A DNA stretch of 64,000 bases from Cytobacillus stercorigallinarum (GTDB taxonomy: Bacteria > Bacillota > Bacilli > Bacillales > Cytobacillaceae), in NCBI RefSeq assembly GCF_014836495.1, contig NZ_JACSQT010000001.1:310001-374000 (forward strand), written 5' to 3'. Shown in pieces: positions 7,952-16,450 of the stretch. The first letter of the stretch is position 1, and each line of letters begins with the position of its first letter. The notes beneath the pieces are model-generated. The model searched no databases. It was not told where the DNA came from and saw only the letters and a list, made by a program, of their open reading frames with translations. The position numbers were made by a program, and so were the translations under genes.

Positions 7952-9520
7952 ATGAAGAGTTTAGATGTGGTTATTATTGGGAGTGGTTTGGCTGCTCTTC
8001 AATTAGCACAAAAATTACGTAGTGATTTGCATGTGATAATTATCACAAAGTCAGATGTGAGAAGGAGTAATTCTTATTTAGCACAAGGAGGAATTGCTGC
8101 TTCGCTCAGTAAAGAGGATGATTGGGCACTCCATTTGCAAGATACATTGGATGCTGGGTGCTATCACAATGAGGAACAGGTTGTGGCATCTTTAACAAAG
8201 GAAGCGCCTGATTTAATTCATGAGTTAAATGCACAAGGTTTCCCATTTGATGAGAATACAAACGGGCAATTATCACTAGGGTTAGAAGGAGCCCATAGTA
8301 AAAAAAGAATTGTGCATAGTGGTGGCGATGCAACGGGGAAGCATCTTATTGATTTTATGATTAATCAATTACCTAAACATGTGGAAGTAATAACTGATGC
8401 ATTTGTTTATGAGCTCCTCGTTAAAAGTAAAATTTGCTACGGCGTAAAAATAAAAAAAGAAGACCAAAACCATATCATTTTCGCCAAACATGTTGTTTTA
8501 GCAACTGGTGGGTGCGGTCAGTTGTTTCAATATACGTCTAATAGTTCTGTTGTTACTGGTGATGGTTTAGCTCTTGCGCATCGAGCTGGAGCTATATTAA
8601 CGGATCTTGAATTTATTCAATTTCATCCGACTTTATTATTCGTGGATGGTGAAGCGAAAGGTCTTATTTCTGAAGCTGTTCGTGGGGAAGGTGGCGTTTT
8701 AGTTGATGAGCAAGGATATCCAATAATGAAGGGGATTCACCCACTTGAGGATTTAGCACCAAGGCATATTGTTGCTCAAACAATTTATAAAACAATGAAG
8801 CAAGGTAAGAAAGTGTATGTAAATATTCAGCAGGTGGCACAATTTTCTACTAGATTTCCGACCATTAGTAAATTATGTGAAGCCAATGGTATTCATCTCG
8901 AGGATCAATTAATACCTGTATCGCCTGGTGCCCACTTTCTGATGGGTGGGGTCAAGACGAATGATGCTGGTGAGACATGTATTGCTCATCTTTATGCAAT
9001 TGGGGAAGTGGCAAGGACGGGTGTGCATGGAGCAAATCGTTTAGCTAGTAACTCTCTTTTAGAAGGTTTGTATTTTGGTAAAAAAGTGGCTCAGCAAATT
9101 AATATGAGTAAGAACATCTCCGTTGAAAGAAGCAATTTTCGGTTTGAAATGAAAAAAGAGAATATCCAAGAAAGATTACCAGCAAAAGAAGATATTCAAA
9201 CACGGATGATGGAATATGTCGGCATAGTAAGGAATAAGACCAACTTACAAAAGCAGTTACGTTATCTCAATCATTATCATCTCCCGCAATCATTAGATCA
9301 TTTATCACAAGAGGAAATTGAAATCGTTTTTATGATGGAAATATCAAGATGCATGACTAAATCTGCCCTCATACGGACTGAAAGTAGAGGGGGACATTTT
9401 CGTGAAGACTTTCCTATTGAAGTGGAAGAATGGTTGAAAAAAGAAATTAAGCATGAAAAGAAAGGTGAACATGATGAATATAGTGAAACTTCGCAAGCAA
9501 TTAGAGCATTACTTCATTGA
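7952..9520 (+). CDS. nadB: L-aspartate oxidase
   Basis: FAD enzyme that oxidises L-aspartate to iminoaspartate, the first step of de novo NAD synthesis. The 522 residues start with the dinucleotide-binding VVIIGSGLAALQLA and keep the succinate-dehydrogenase-like core (LAQGGIAA near 47) and the C-terminal FAD motif ANRLASNSLLEGLYFG. AGGAGG lies just before the ATG. The 3' end overlaps nadC, indicating translational coupling. Confidence 0.97.
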   Translation: MKSLDVVIIGSGLAALQLAQKLRSDLHVIIITKSDVRRSNSYLAQGGIAASLSKEDDWALHLQDTLDAGCYHNEEQVVASLTKEAPDLIHELNAQGFPFDENTNGQLSLGLEGAHSKKRIVHSGGDATGKHLIDFMINQLPKHVEVITDAFVYELLVKSKICYGVKIKKEDQNHIIFAKHVVLATGGCGQLFQYTSNSSVVTGDGLALAHRAGAILTDLEFIQFHPTLLFVDGEAKGLISEAVRGEGGVLVDEQGYPIMKGIHPLEDLAPRHIVAQTIYKTMKQGKKVYVNIQQVAQFSTRFPTISKLCEANGIHLEDQLIPVSPGAHFLMGGVKTNDAGETCIAHLYAIGEVARTGVHGANRLASNSLLEGLYFGKKVAQQINMSKNISVERSNFRFEMKKENIQERLPAKEDIQTRMMEYVGIVRNKTNLQKQLRYLNHYHLPQSLDHLSQEEIEIVFMMEISRCMTKSALIRTESRGGHFREDFPIEVEEWLKKEIKHEKKGEHDEYSETSQAIRALLH

Positions 9521-10337
9521 AGACATTGGAGAAAGAGATTTAACAACAGAATTGATCTTTGGAGAACATGAAAAAGGCACAATTACTTTTCTAGCGAAAG
9601 ATACAGGTGTGTTTTGCGGTAGAGAGGTTGTAACTACAGGCTTTCTCTTATTATCGAATGAATGCCATTTTAAATTCTTTAAAAAGGAAGGTGAGTGTTT
9701 TAATCAAGGGGAGGTATTGCTAAAAGTGTATGGTCCAATCTCAGCACTTTTAAAAGGAGAACGTGTAATTTTAAATTTAGTGCAACGAATGAGCGGCATT
9801 GCTACGAAAACAAAAAAAGCGGTGGATTTATTAAATAGTACACATACTCGCATTGTCGATACGAGAAAAACGACACCTGGATTAAGGATGCTTGAGAAAT
9901 ATGCAGTTCGAACAGGCCGTGGTTATAATCATCGCTACGGATTATATGATGCGGTCATGATTAAAGATAATCACATAAGCTTTGCAGGCTCGATAAAGAA
10001 AGCAGTAGAAAGAGTGAAGTCACAAGTTGGACATATGGTTAAGATAGAAGTCGAAATCGAAAGTTTAGCGCAATTAAATGAAGCGATTGCTGCGGGTGCA
10101 GATGTCATTATGTTTGATAATCGTACACCTGATGAAATAAAAGATTGGATTGCTTATGTGCCGAAAGGTGTTGTAACAGAGGCATCAGGAGGTATTCAAT
10201 TAGAAGAACTTCATGCATATGGGCAAACAGGCGTGGATTACATCTCGCTTGGTACTTTAACACATTCAGTTACCGCACTCGATATTAGTGTGAAGATGTC
10301 TGTGAAAGAGGAGGAGAAACAGCATGAATCTATTTGA
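9471..10337 (+). CDS. nadC: Nicotinate-nucleotide pyrophosphorylase (quinolinate phosphoribosyltransferase)
   Basis: Converts quinolinate and PRPP to nicotinate mononucleotide. Key parts are [10 protein letters not shown] near the N-terminus, [10 protein letters not shown] (about 130) and KDNHI (about 165). AAAGGTG at 9461-9467 places the start at 9471 (or the next ATG, 9474), not the ATG at 9453. The gene therefore begins 50 bases inside nadB in another frame. Length 288 is normal. Confidence 0.96.
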   Translation: MMNIVKLRKQLEHYFIEDIGERDLTTELIFGEHEKGTITFLAKDTGVFCGREVVTTGFLLLSNECHFKFFKKEGECFNQGEVLLKVYGPISALLKGERVILNLVQRMSGIATKTKKAVDLLNSTHTRIVDTRKTTPGLRMLEKYAVRTGRGYNHRYGLYDAVMIKDNHISFAGSIKKAVERVKSQVGHMVKIEVEIESLAQLNEAIAAGADVIMFDNRTPDEIKDWIAYVPKGVVTEASGGIQLEELHAYGQTGVDYISLGTLTHSVTALDISVKMSVKEEEKQHESI

Positions 10338-11427
10338 CACAGTTGAAAAACAGACGATTATACCAGATAAGTATCGTTCGTTAACTAACGAGCAGTTAGA
10401 AAATATAGTGAGGCGAGTAAAGATTGGATTTGGAGAAAAGCTATATATTCCAGGTCATCATTATCAAAAAGATGAAGTGATACAATTTGCTGATAGCACA
10501 GGTGATTCATTAAAATTAGCACAATTATGTGCGGAGAATACACAGGCGGAGTTTATCGTGTTTTGCGGTGTACATTTTATGGCTGAAACAGCCGATATCT
10601 TAACAACAAAAAATCAAAAAGTCTATTTACCAGATATGAGAGCGGGCTGTTCCATGGCTGATATGGCTAATATCCATCAAACGGAAAGAGGATGGGAACT
10701 ATTAACTGAACGATTTGGGGAAACAATTTTACCACTTACTTATGTAAATTCAACCGCTGCCATTAAGTCATTTGTTGGTGAACATGGTGGGGCAACTGTT
10801 ACTTCTTCTAATGCAGAAGAAGTGGTGAAGTGGGCGCTCCAACAAAAGGAGCGAATTTTGTTTTTGCCGGATCAGCATCTTGGCAGAAATACAGCTTATA
10901 AGTTAGGGATTTCTTTAAATGAAATGGCAGTCTGGGATCCGATTCAACATAGATTAGCATTTGATGGAGAATATGAGCAAGTCAAAGTAATTTTGTGGAA
11001 AGGCCATTGCTCGGTGCATGAGAATTTTACAGTAAGGAACATTGAAGATATAAGAAAAAACTATCCTGAAATGAAAATCATTGTTCATCCAGAATGTAGA
11101 AGAGAAGTTGTTGAACGTTCCGATATGGATGGTTCAACGAATGCGATTATTCAGGCAATCGAAAAGAGTGAGCCAGGGTCTCAGTGGGCGATTGGTACAG
11201 AGATGAACTTAGTAAACCGTCTCATTCAATCACATCCAGATAAACAAATCGTTTCATTAAATCCACATATGTGTCCATGTATGACAATGAATCGGATTGA
11301 TTTAATGCATTTAGCGTGGAATTTAGAAATGTTAGAGAAGGGCGAACCTATCAATCAAATCAAGGTTGATGATCAAATCGCAGCAGATGCAAAAAAAGCT
11401 TTAGCACGTATGTTGGTATTAAAATAG
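10324..11427 (+). CDS. nadA: Quinolinate synthase NadA, 4Fe-4S enzyme
   Basis: Condenses iminoaspartate with dihydroxyacetone phosphate to quinolinate. The 367-residue length is the long Bacillus type. Cysteines 109 (RAGCSMAD), 229 (GHCSVHE) and 319 (CPCMTMN) correspond within one residue to the three cluster ligands known in B. subtilis NadA. It overlaps nadC by 14 bases and closes the operon. The nearby nifS is the likely sulfur source. Confidence 0.97.
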   Translation: MNLFDTVEKQTIIPDKYRSLTNEQLENIVRRVKIGFGEKLYIPGHHYQKDEVIQFADSTGDSLKLAQLCAENTQAEFIVFCGVHFMAETADILTTKNQKVYLPDMRAGCSMADMANIHQTERGWELLTERFGETILPLTYVNSTAAIKSFVGEHGGATVTSSNAEEVVKWALQQKERILFLPDQHLGRNTAYKLGISLNEMAVWDPIQHRLAFDGEYEQVKVILWKGHCSVHENFTVRNIEDIRKNYPEMKIIVHPECRREVVERSDMDGSTNAIIQAIEKSEPGSQWAIGTEMNLVNRLIQSHPDKQIVSLNPHMCPCMTMNRIDLMHLAWNLEMLEKGEPINQIKVDDQIAADAKKALARMLVLK

Positions 11428-11440
11428 ATTGGAAATACGG

Positions 11441-11466
11441 CTACCTTTCATTAGGTAGTTTTTTTC
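11441..11466 (+). terminator. Terminator after nadA
   Basis: Stem CTACCT/AGGTAG with a 6-base loop and seven T residues. Confidence 0.85.
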
Positions 11467-11767
11467 TGGAAAAAAATAAGATGGTAAACCATTTTTAGGA
11501 TCGGTGAAATTTTCATTAAAATATTCCTTTTTAGGTGCATTCATATAATGTTTATCATAATTTTTATGATTTCTGCATAAGTTTTTTTGAAGATTATTAG
11601 CAATTTGCCCATTCCTTCATAGAATATATGGACTCGTCGAAAAGTAGGTATGAGCCCGCACCTATTTATTGGTGTTAGGCAGCTACTTTTTATCCCGATT
11701 CGTTATAATCATTGATGGTATAAAGCTCTCATCAATGAAAGTTTGTTTTGTATAGGAGGGAACCAGC
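11467..11767 (+). other. Intergenic region before safA with a possible sigma-E promoter
   Basis: About 300 bases without a gene. TCATAAT (11555-11561) and CATAAGTT (11576-11583), 14 bases apart, resemble a mother-cell sigma-E promoter, which would suit safA; the match is partial. TTATAATC near 11704 and the rest show no clear paired signals. Confidence 0.3.
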
Positions 11768-13273
11768 GTGAAGATCCATATTGTTCAAAAGGGTGATACC
11801 CTATGGAAGATTGCGAAGAAGTACGGCGTGAATTTTGAAGAGCTTAAAAAGATGAATACTCAGTTAAGTAACCCTGATATGATCATGCCAGGTATGAAAA
11901 TTAAAGTACCAGGCACGGGAGGAATGGTTAAGAAAGAAGCACCATTATCAGGAACAAAGATTAACGTAGGCTCTAAAAAAGAAATGCCAAAAGAGATGCC
12001 AAAAGAACAGGTAAAGAAAGAAGAAGTGAAAAAAGAGGCAGTAAAAAAAGAAGTAAAAAAACCGTATAAACCTAAAATGCCTAAACAAATCCTGCCGGAT
12101 ATCGATATAAACAACTACTATATGATGAATTTTGAAAAACAAAAACCATTAAAACCTGTTCAGGAGCAAAAACCGTTAAAGCCTGTGCAAGAACAAAAGC
12201 CACTAAAACCTGTTCAAGAGCAAAAGCCATTAAAGCCTGTTCAAGAGCAGAAACCGTTAAAACCAGTGCAAGAGCAAAAGCCATTAAAGCCTGTACAGGA
12301 GCAAAAGCCATTAAAGCCAGTAGAAGAACAGAAACCATTGAAACCTATGCCGCAATTACCAAAAAAACCAATCAATATCTTACCTAAGTCGACTGAGTCA
12401 GCCAAAGCTCCTTCTCCTAAAGGAAAGGAGCAAATCCAAGGAGGTTATGATCAACTTATGTATCCTTATAACCCAAATATGTTCCAGCCTGGAATGCAAC
12501 AGCCTTATTATCCCCAAAATCAAGGAGCTTACAACCCTTATCAGCAACAAGGTATGGTAGCGGGTGTAGAGAGTCCGAATTATCATGAAGAAAGTTCTGC
12601 CTATTTGGCACCATATCAAAATCAACAACAAGCACAGCTGTCGCCACAAGTAGGAGGTATGTACAATCAGCAAGCACAACTGCCACCACAAGTAGGAGGT
12701 GCTTATGATCAACAAGCACAACTGCCACCACAAGTAGGAGGTGCTTATGATCAACAAGCGCAACTGCCACCACAAGTAGGAGGTGCCTATGATCAACAAG
12801 CGCAACTTCCGCCACAAGTGGGTGGTGCTTACGATCAGCAAGCACAACTGCCACCACAAGTGGGTGGTGCTTATGATCAGCAATTACCGTTACAACCGGC
12901 TTACATGATGCCGGCCATGCAGCAACCTTGCTATCCATGCCCGCCACCATGTCCACCACCATGCCCACCACATCATATGATGCATCATGGTGGAATGCCG
13001 TTTTATCCGCAGGTGCAAGGTGTGAGTGAGTCAGGGGAACAATTACCGTTAAGCCCAAGCCAAAGTCAAATGCCATTGCCTCCAACTGTAGCAGGTACGC
13101 AAGATTGTGGATGTGGAGGCCCGCAATATCAAGCACCGATGAATCAAGGTTTTGGCTATCCTTATGGTCCGATGCCGCACCATGGTTTCCCAACTGGTTA
13201 TGCACCAATGGGTGGTGCCCAACCGTTTGGTATGCCAAGAGGCTATGAAGAAAGCAGCGACTTCGAAGGATAA
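11768..13273 (+). CDS. safA: Spore coat/cortex morphogenetic protein SafA, repeat-expanded
   Basis: Mother-cell protein that sits at the cortex-coat boundary and recruits coat proteins. Residues 2-47 form one LysM domain (HIVQKGDTLWKIAKKYGV). A lysine-rich linker follows, then eight copies of QKPLKPVQE (from residue 125), six 14-residue copies of QQAQLPPQVGGAYD (from residue 287) and a low-complexity Pro/Cys/His/Met tail (PPCPPPCPPHHMMHH). At 501 residues it is longer than B. subtilis SafA (387). The start is GTG after GGAGGG. Tail repeats vary widely in this family, so identity rests on LysM plus position after nadA and before the CoxA-like gene. Confidence 0.88.
   Translation: MKIHIVQKGDTLWKIAKKYGVNFEELKKMNTQLSNPDMIMPGMKIKVPGTGGMVKKEAPLSGTKINVGSKKEMPKEMPKEQVKKEEVKKEAVKKEVKKPYKPKMPKQILPDIDINNYYMMNFEKQKPLKPVQEQKPLKPVQEQKPLKPVQEQKPLKPVQEQKPLKPVQEQKPLKPVQEQKPLKPVEEQKPLKPMPQLPKKPINILPKSTESAKAPSPKGKEQIQGGYDQLMYPYNPNMFQPGMQQPYYPQNQGAYNPYQQQGMVAGVESPNYHEESSAYLAPYQNQQQAQLSPQVGGMYNQQAQLPPQVGGAYDQQAQLPPQVGGAYDQQAQLPPQVGGAYDQQAQLPPQVGGAYDQQAQLPPQVGGAYDQQLPLQPAYMMPAMQQPCYPCPPPCPPPCPPHHMMHHGGMPFYPQVQGVSESGEQLPLSPSQSQMPLPPTVAGTQDCGCGGPQYQAPMNQGFGYPYGPMPHHGFPTGYAPMGGAQPFGMPRGYEESSDFEG
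12140..12352 (+). repeat. 27-base tandem repeat, eight copies, in safA
   Basis: Eight in-frame units of nine codons (Q-K-P-L-K-P-V-Q-E); the last is truncated and ends MP. Copies differ at third positions, so the array is not brand new. Confidence 0.95.
12626..12877 (+). repeat. 42-base tandem repeat, six copies, in safA
   Basis: Six in-frame 14-codon units (Q-Q-A-Q-L-P-P-Q-V-G-G-A-Y-D). The first is divergent (S for P, M for A, N for D). Inner copies are nearly identical in DNA, which suggests recent duplication. Confidence 0.95.
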
Positions 13274-14234
13274 TATAAAAGGAGACGATGAACATAATCG
13301 TCTCCTCTCCTATTTACAAAAACAAATACCATGGACCATATGGGAAATCAAACAAATTAGGCAAAATGTTTTTAAAGTGGAGACAGATCACGAACCATTT
13401 ATATTAAAAGGATTTCGTTCATTTCATAAGTTTAAGCTTCAAGAAACATTTACCTCTTCATTAATAAAAGAGGGATTTGTTCGTACTTATTCCTTTCTTC
13501 CTTTAGCAAAAGATCCACCGTTATTTTTTGAAGGAATTTATTTTGGGTGCTTATTTTATATTTCCCCTTCTGAAGAGCCTTTTACTTATCAAAAAGAAAT
13601 CGATCGTAAAGAAGGGTTAGATCTCATTGAGAAATTTCATCATATCTCAAAAAAGTTAAAGGATCGTTATGTCACATTACTGCCTCCATACCATCAGCGA
13701 GAAAAATGGAGAATTCGGACAGTGCAATTCAAAAAAAATAAAAGTATTGTAAAGTATTTCTTGCCAAAAGAGATGATGGCAGAATACTTAGCATGGGCAG
13801 AATGGTCTTTAACAGGTATGAGGGAAAATGAAGATTCTTTAGAAACGAATCAAGTAGTACTTCACGGTGATGTGGCGCATCATAATATGATTCGCGATGA
13901 TCGTAACCAATTATTTTTAATTGATTTTGACTTGATATCCATTGGCCAAAAGGAATCGGATTATTTACAGTATGCTAACAGAATTCTACCCACGCTTGAT
14001 TGGGAACTAAATGAATTGGAGAAGTTTCCTCAATTAAAGGAGCTTACTACTAGTAAACAATATCTGTATGCTCTCTCTTTTCCAACTGATGTCTTTCGAG
14101 AATGGAATAGGTGTATTCGAGAGAGAAACTATATTTTTCCAGAGAAAATGCGACCATTACTATCTTTAACCATCGAGCAATTTCAGAAAAGGAAATTATT
14201 TGTGGAAGAGCTGAAAAAAAGAATAGATGGATAA
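13245..14234 (+). CDS. CotS/YsxE/YutH-family spore coat kinase-like protein
   Basis: Protein-kinase-like fold related to aminoglycoside phosphotransferases and to CotS, CotI, YsxE and YutH, which are found in spore coats. HGDVAHHNM and the later LIDFDLIS match the catalytic loop and metal-binding motifs; the substrate is unknown. In frame, the ATG at 13245 gives 329 residues and overlaps the safA end by 29 bases, with a poorly spaced AAGAGG. The better AAGGAG downstream leads to an ATG in the wrong frame. In B. subtilis YsxE follows spoVID, another LysM coat gene, so pairing with safA makes sense. Confidence 0.8.
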   Translation: MKKAATSKDNIKGDDEHNRLLSYLQKQIPWTIWEIKQIRQNVFKVETDHEPFILKGFRSFHKFKLQETFTSSLIKEGFVRTYSFLPLAKDPPLFFEGIYFGCLFYISPSEEPFTYQKEIDRKEGLDLIEKFHHISKKLKDRYVTLLPPYHQREKWRIRTVQFKKNKSIVKYFLPKEMMAEYLAWAEWSLTGMRENEDSLETNQVVLHGDVAHHNMIRDDRNQLFLIDFDLISIGQKESDYLQYANRILPTLDWELNELEKFPQLKELTTSKQYLYALSFPTDVFREWNRCIRERNYIFPEKMRPLLSLTIEQFQKRKLFVEELKKRIDG

Positions 14235-14318
14235 ATCTAATTTGTATGACCTCCCCTGATTTTTGCAAAATAGTAAAGAGATGAAAAATCTCTAATATTA
14301 CCTGTGGGGGGTATGTGC

Positions 14319-14948
14319 ATGCAAAGGAAGATTTTATTTGTCCCTTTTGCTGTTGTAATGTCGATGAGTTTAGCTGCCTGTGGTACGAATAATCATGCAA
14401 GTGATACGACACATGAGAACCGGACAGTACCGATTGGTTATTATACGAATGAACAGCATAATCAAAAATCAAAAATAAAGCTATTAAATGATGATGATGG
14501 TGCAGTAACTGAGTGGATGGATCATTCTCTAGGAGATGAAACGGGTACAACAAGAGATGGGAAATTCAGCAAAACAGATGTCAATTATAATGGCCATATT
14601 GAGTATAATCATGAACCTAGGTCTAACTATTATCAATCCTATGAAGGAGAATTAGTCGGAAAAGTAATCCGTCATGCAGAACAAGTAGAGCAAGTAAAAG
14701 AAGCGAAAGCAGCAGAGCATGACGGGAAGATTGTAATTGCTTTAAGACTAAATAAAGATGCGGATGTAAAACAAGTTGAACAAGATGTTTTTTCAAAGGT
14801 AAAATCCTTTGTTGGCGAGAGAAAGGTGAGAATTATAACGAACGAAAGTCAATTCTATCGCCTTTCCATCATTGATAATGATATAAAAGCCGGTCTCCCT
14901 ATGGAAAAAATAAATGAGAATATTGATGAAGTCTTTTATTCAAAGTAA
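14319..14948 (+). CDS. coxA: YhcN/YlaJ-type sporulation lipoprotein (CoxA-like)
   Basis: Predicted spore cortex or membrane lipoprotein. A signal peptide ends in the lipobox SLAAC (Cys21), so the mature protein is lipid-anchored. The C-terminal half (about 110-205, VGKVIRHAEQVEQVKEA onward) is a YhcN/YlaJ domain. Length 209 and position after safA match B. subtilis coxA (yrbB), which also follows safA there. The ATG at 14319 is favoured by the G-rich ribosome binding site at 14304-14311; 14313 is an alternative. Molecular role unknown. Confidence 0.78.
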   Translation: MQRKILFVPFAVVMSMSLAACGTNNHASDTTHENRTVPIGYYTNEQHNQKSKIKLLNDDDGAVTEWMDHSLGDETGTTRDGKFSKTDVNYNGHIEYNHEPRSNYYQSYEGELVGKVIRHAEQVEQVKEAKAAEHDGKIVIALRLNKDADVKQVEQDVFSKVKSFVGERKVRIITNESQFYRLSIIDNDIKAGLPMEKINENIDEVFYSK

Positions 14949-14964
14949 TCAATATCAATGACGC

Positions 14965-15008
14965 ACGAACAAATTTGTAAAATAAATTTGTTCGTGTATT
15001 TTTTTTGT
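14965..15008 (+). terminator. Terminator after the CoxA-like gene
   Basis: Twelve-base arms ACGAACAAATTT/AAATTTGTTCGT with a 7-base loop, then a run of eight T residues. Confidence 0.9.
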
Positions 15009-15119
15009 TTGATACAAGTCCTATGAAATGCTCAATGGAGCCTATGCGTATAAGGAAGAAAAAAGTGGAGAAAATATCAGTATGAAGAGTTGGATATACT
15101 TGGTGAAGGAGGGGCAATA

Positions 15120-15641
15120 ATGAAGAAATTAAGTGCTACAACCTTAATTATCTTACTCATCACTTTTCCCTTTAGTATTCATAATAATAGCGTCCAAGCT
15201 GTAAGTAATGGAAAAGAATCCCTAACAAACACAGAGATTGAACCAGAACAAATAGATATTATATTAGAAAGAGAATATATTGATGGAGAAATTAGTCAGG
15301 AGCGAGTGCGTGAAACGATATGGTCTTTTGAAGATTTATGGGCAAAATACGATGAGTGGCAATTAATGGATATGAAAAAAGGGGAAATGGTTTTTCGGCA
15401 ACAAGTAAATGATATTTCGCCATTATTAAAAGCAAATGGATATTTTGGCATTTCTGAAGATGGTGTGCTCACCATTTTTAATGGCAAACCAAGAAAGGCG
15501 CAAATTATACAATCGTTCTTTTCTATTGATTTAGGAAAGCTTGAAAGTAAAAAATGTGAACAATTGAAACAAGGGATTCCAATTAAGTCAAAAAATGATT
15601 ATATGGAAGTTTTAAAATCTTTTAGCGGCTATTCTTTATAA
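15120..15641 (+). CDS. bofC: Bypass-of-forespore protein BofC
   Basis: Forespore protein secreted into the intermembrane space, where it restrains the SpoIVB signal that triggers mother-cell sigma-K activation. It has 173 residues: a signal peptide (KKLSATTLIILLITFPFS) and a C-terminal domain with IIQSFFSIDLGKLES and LKQGIPIKSKNDY typical of the family. GAAGGAGGGG precedes the ATG at 15120, favouring it over the in-frame TTG at 15090. In B. subtilis bofC lies just before ruvA; here about 7.8 kb separates them. Confidence 0.9.
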   Translation: MKKLSATTLIILLITFPFSIHNNSVQAVSNGKESLTNTEIEPEQIDIILEREYIDGEISQERVRETIWSFEDLWAKYDEWQLMDMKKGEMVFRQQVNDISPLLKANGYFGISEDGVLTIFNGKPRKAQIIQSFFSIDLGKLESKKCEQLKQGIPIKSKNDYMEVLKSFSGYSL

Positions 15642-15648
15642 ATGACTG

Positions 15649-15677
15649 TAGCGACCTTTTAAAGGGTCGCTATTTTG
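15649..15677 (+). terminator. Terminator after bofC
   Basis: Stem TAGCGACC/GGTCGCTA (one imperfect pair) followed by TTTT. Confidence 0.75.
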
Positions 15678-15777
15678 AAGTAGTAAAAGTTTATTCTGCT
15701 TTAAAGTAAGGAAAATAAAGAATGATAGCAATTTTAAAAATATAAATAAATAGGCTAATCCGTATACTTACAAGTTG

Positions 15778-15820
15778 TAATGTAACTTAATTTTTGATAA
15801 CATACAATTAAGTTACATTA
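15778..15820 (+). promoter_or_regulatory. 15-bp inverted repeat upstream of the lone recombinase gene
   Basis: TAATGTAACTTAATT (15778-15792) and its perfect complement AATTAAGTTACATTA (15806-15820) flank a 13-base spacer. The right arm ends 21 bases before the recombinase start. A related AAGTTGTAA lies at 15773-15781. It could be a binding site for the recombinase itself, an operator or an RNA hairpin; there is no T run, so a terminator is unlikely. Confidence 0.6.
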
Positions 15821-15841
15821 AAATTTCTAGGAGGAAATCCT

Positions 15842-16405
15842 GTGGAGTTTGTGGATCCGATTAAGGATATAGAAGACATTAACAAAATTAAAGCAGAATT
15901 AAGATTGCATTCACAAAGGGATGTACTCCTGTTTGTCTTAGGGATTAATACAGGGATAAGAGTGAGTGATTTATTATTTTTAAAGGTTAAAGATTTATGG
16001 GAGGAAGAAGGCTTAAAAGAATTTTTATATATTAAGGACGAAAAGAATGGTGAATCTCGTGCATTTTATTTAAATAACAGCATTTTGAAAGAACTAGGTT
16101 CTTATATGAAGTTATTTAAATTAAATGACAACGATTATTTATTTAAATCTAAAAAGAACGAACAACCTATTACGAGGCAACAAGCTTACCGTATCATTAA
16201 CCAAGCAGCAAAAAAGGTTGGTGTACAAGGGAAAATTGGTACGCATACTTTAAGAAAAACTTTTGGTTACCATGCCTATCGGAAGGGAATTGCCATTTCC
16301 ATTCTAATGAATATATACAATCACCATACTCCTGCTGAAACATTAAGGTATATTGGTGTTGATAAATGCGAAAAACAGCTAATCAAAGTAGATGTCAATT
16401 TATAA
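15842..16405 (+). CDS. Single-domain tyrosine recombinase/integrase-like protein
   Basis: Catalytic domain of the phage-integrase family without the usual N-terminal DNA-binding (SAM-like) domain. All hallmark residues appear intact: Arg40 (NTGIRVSD), Lys65 (YIKDEKNGE), His135 and Arg138 (HTLRKTFGYH), His161/162 and nucleophile Tyr170 (AETLRYIGV). The 187-residue size resembles the small YoeC-type proteins of Bacillus, whose role is unknown. GTG start with AGGAGG six bases upstream. Bordered by terminators on both sides, it is a single-gene unit at the edge of the block that interrupts bofC-ruvA synteny. It may act on DNA or be a DNA-binding relic. Confidence 0.85.
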   Translation: MEFVDPIKDIEDINKIKAELRLHSQRDVLLFVLGINTGIRVSDLLFLKVKDLWEEEGLKEFLYIKDEKNGESRAFYLNNSILKELGSYMKLFKLNDNDYLFKSKKNEQPITRQQAYRIINQAAKKVGVQGKIGTHTLRKTFGYHAYRKGIAISILMNIYNHHTPAETLRYIGVDKCEKQLIKVDVNL

Positions 16406-16432
16406 AAAAACACCTCCATATAATTGGAGGCG
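16404..16432 (-). terminator. Terminator for the universal stress gene (minus strand)
   Basis: CCTCC/GGAGG stem with an AT loop; read on the minus strand it ends in seven U residues, 20 bases after the stop of the minus-strand gene. It may also reduce read-through from the recombinase gene. Confidence 0.8.
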
Positions 16433-16450
16433 TTAAGAGGAGAGAACGGA

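Noticed and set aside
12140-12877. CRISPR-like array
   Set aside because: Repeats are directly tandem without spacers, in coding frame, and no cas genes are near.
12081-13295. Long antisense reading frames across safA (up to 279 residues)
   Set aside because: They arise from the in-frame tandem repeats and biased codon use of safA; the translated peptides are repeats without family features.
15649-16432. Integrated phage or transposon around the recombinase
   Set aside because: No structural, capsid, replication or transposase genes, no tRNA target and no flanking direct repeats are visible.
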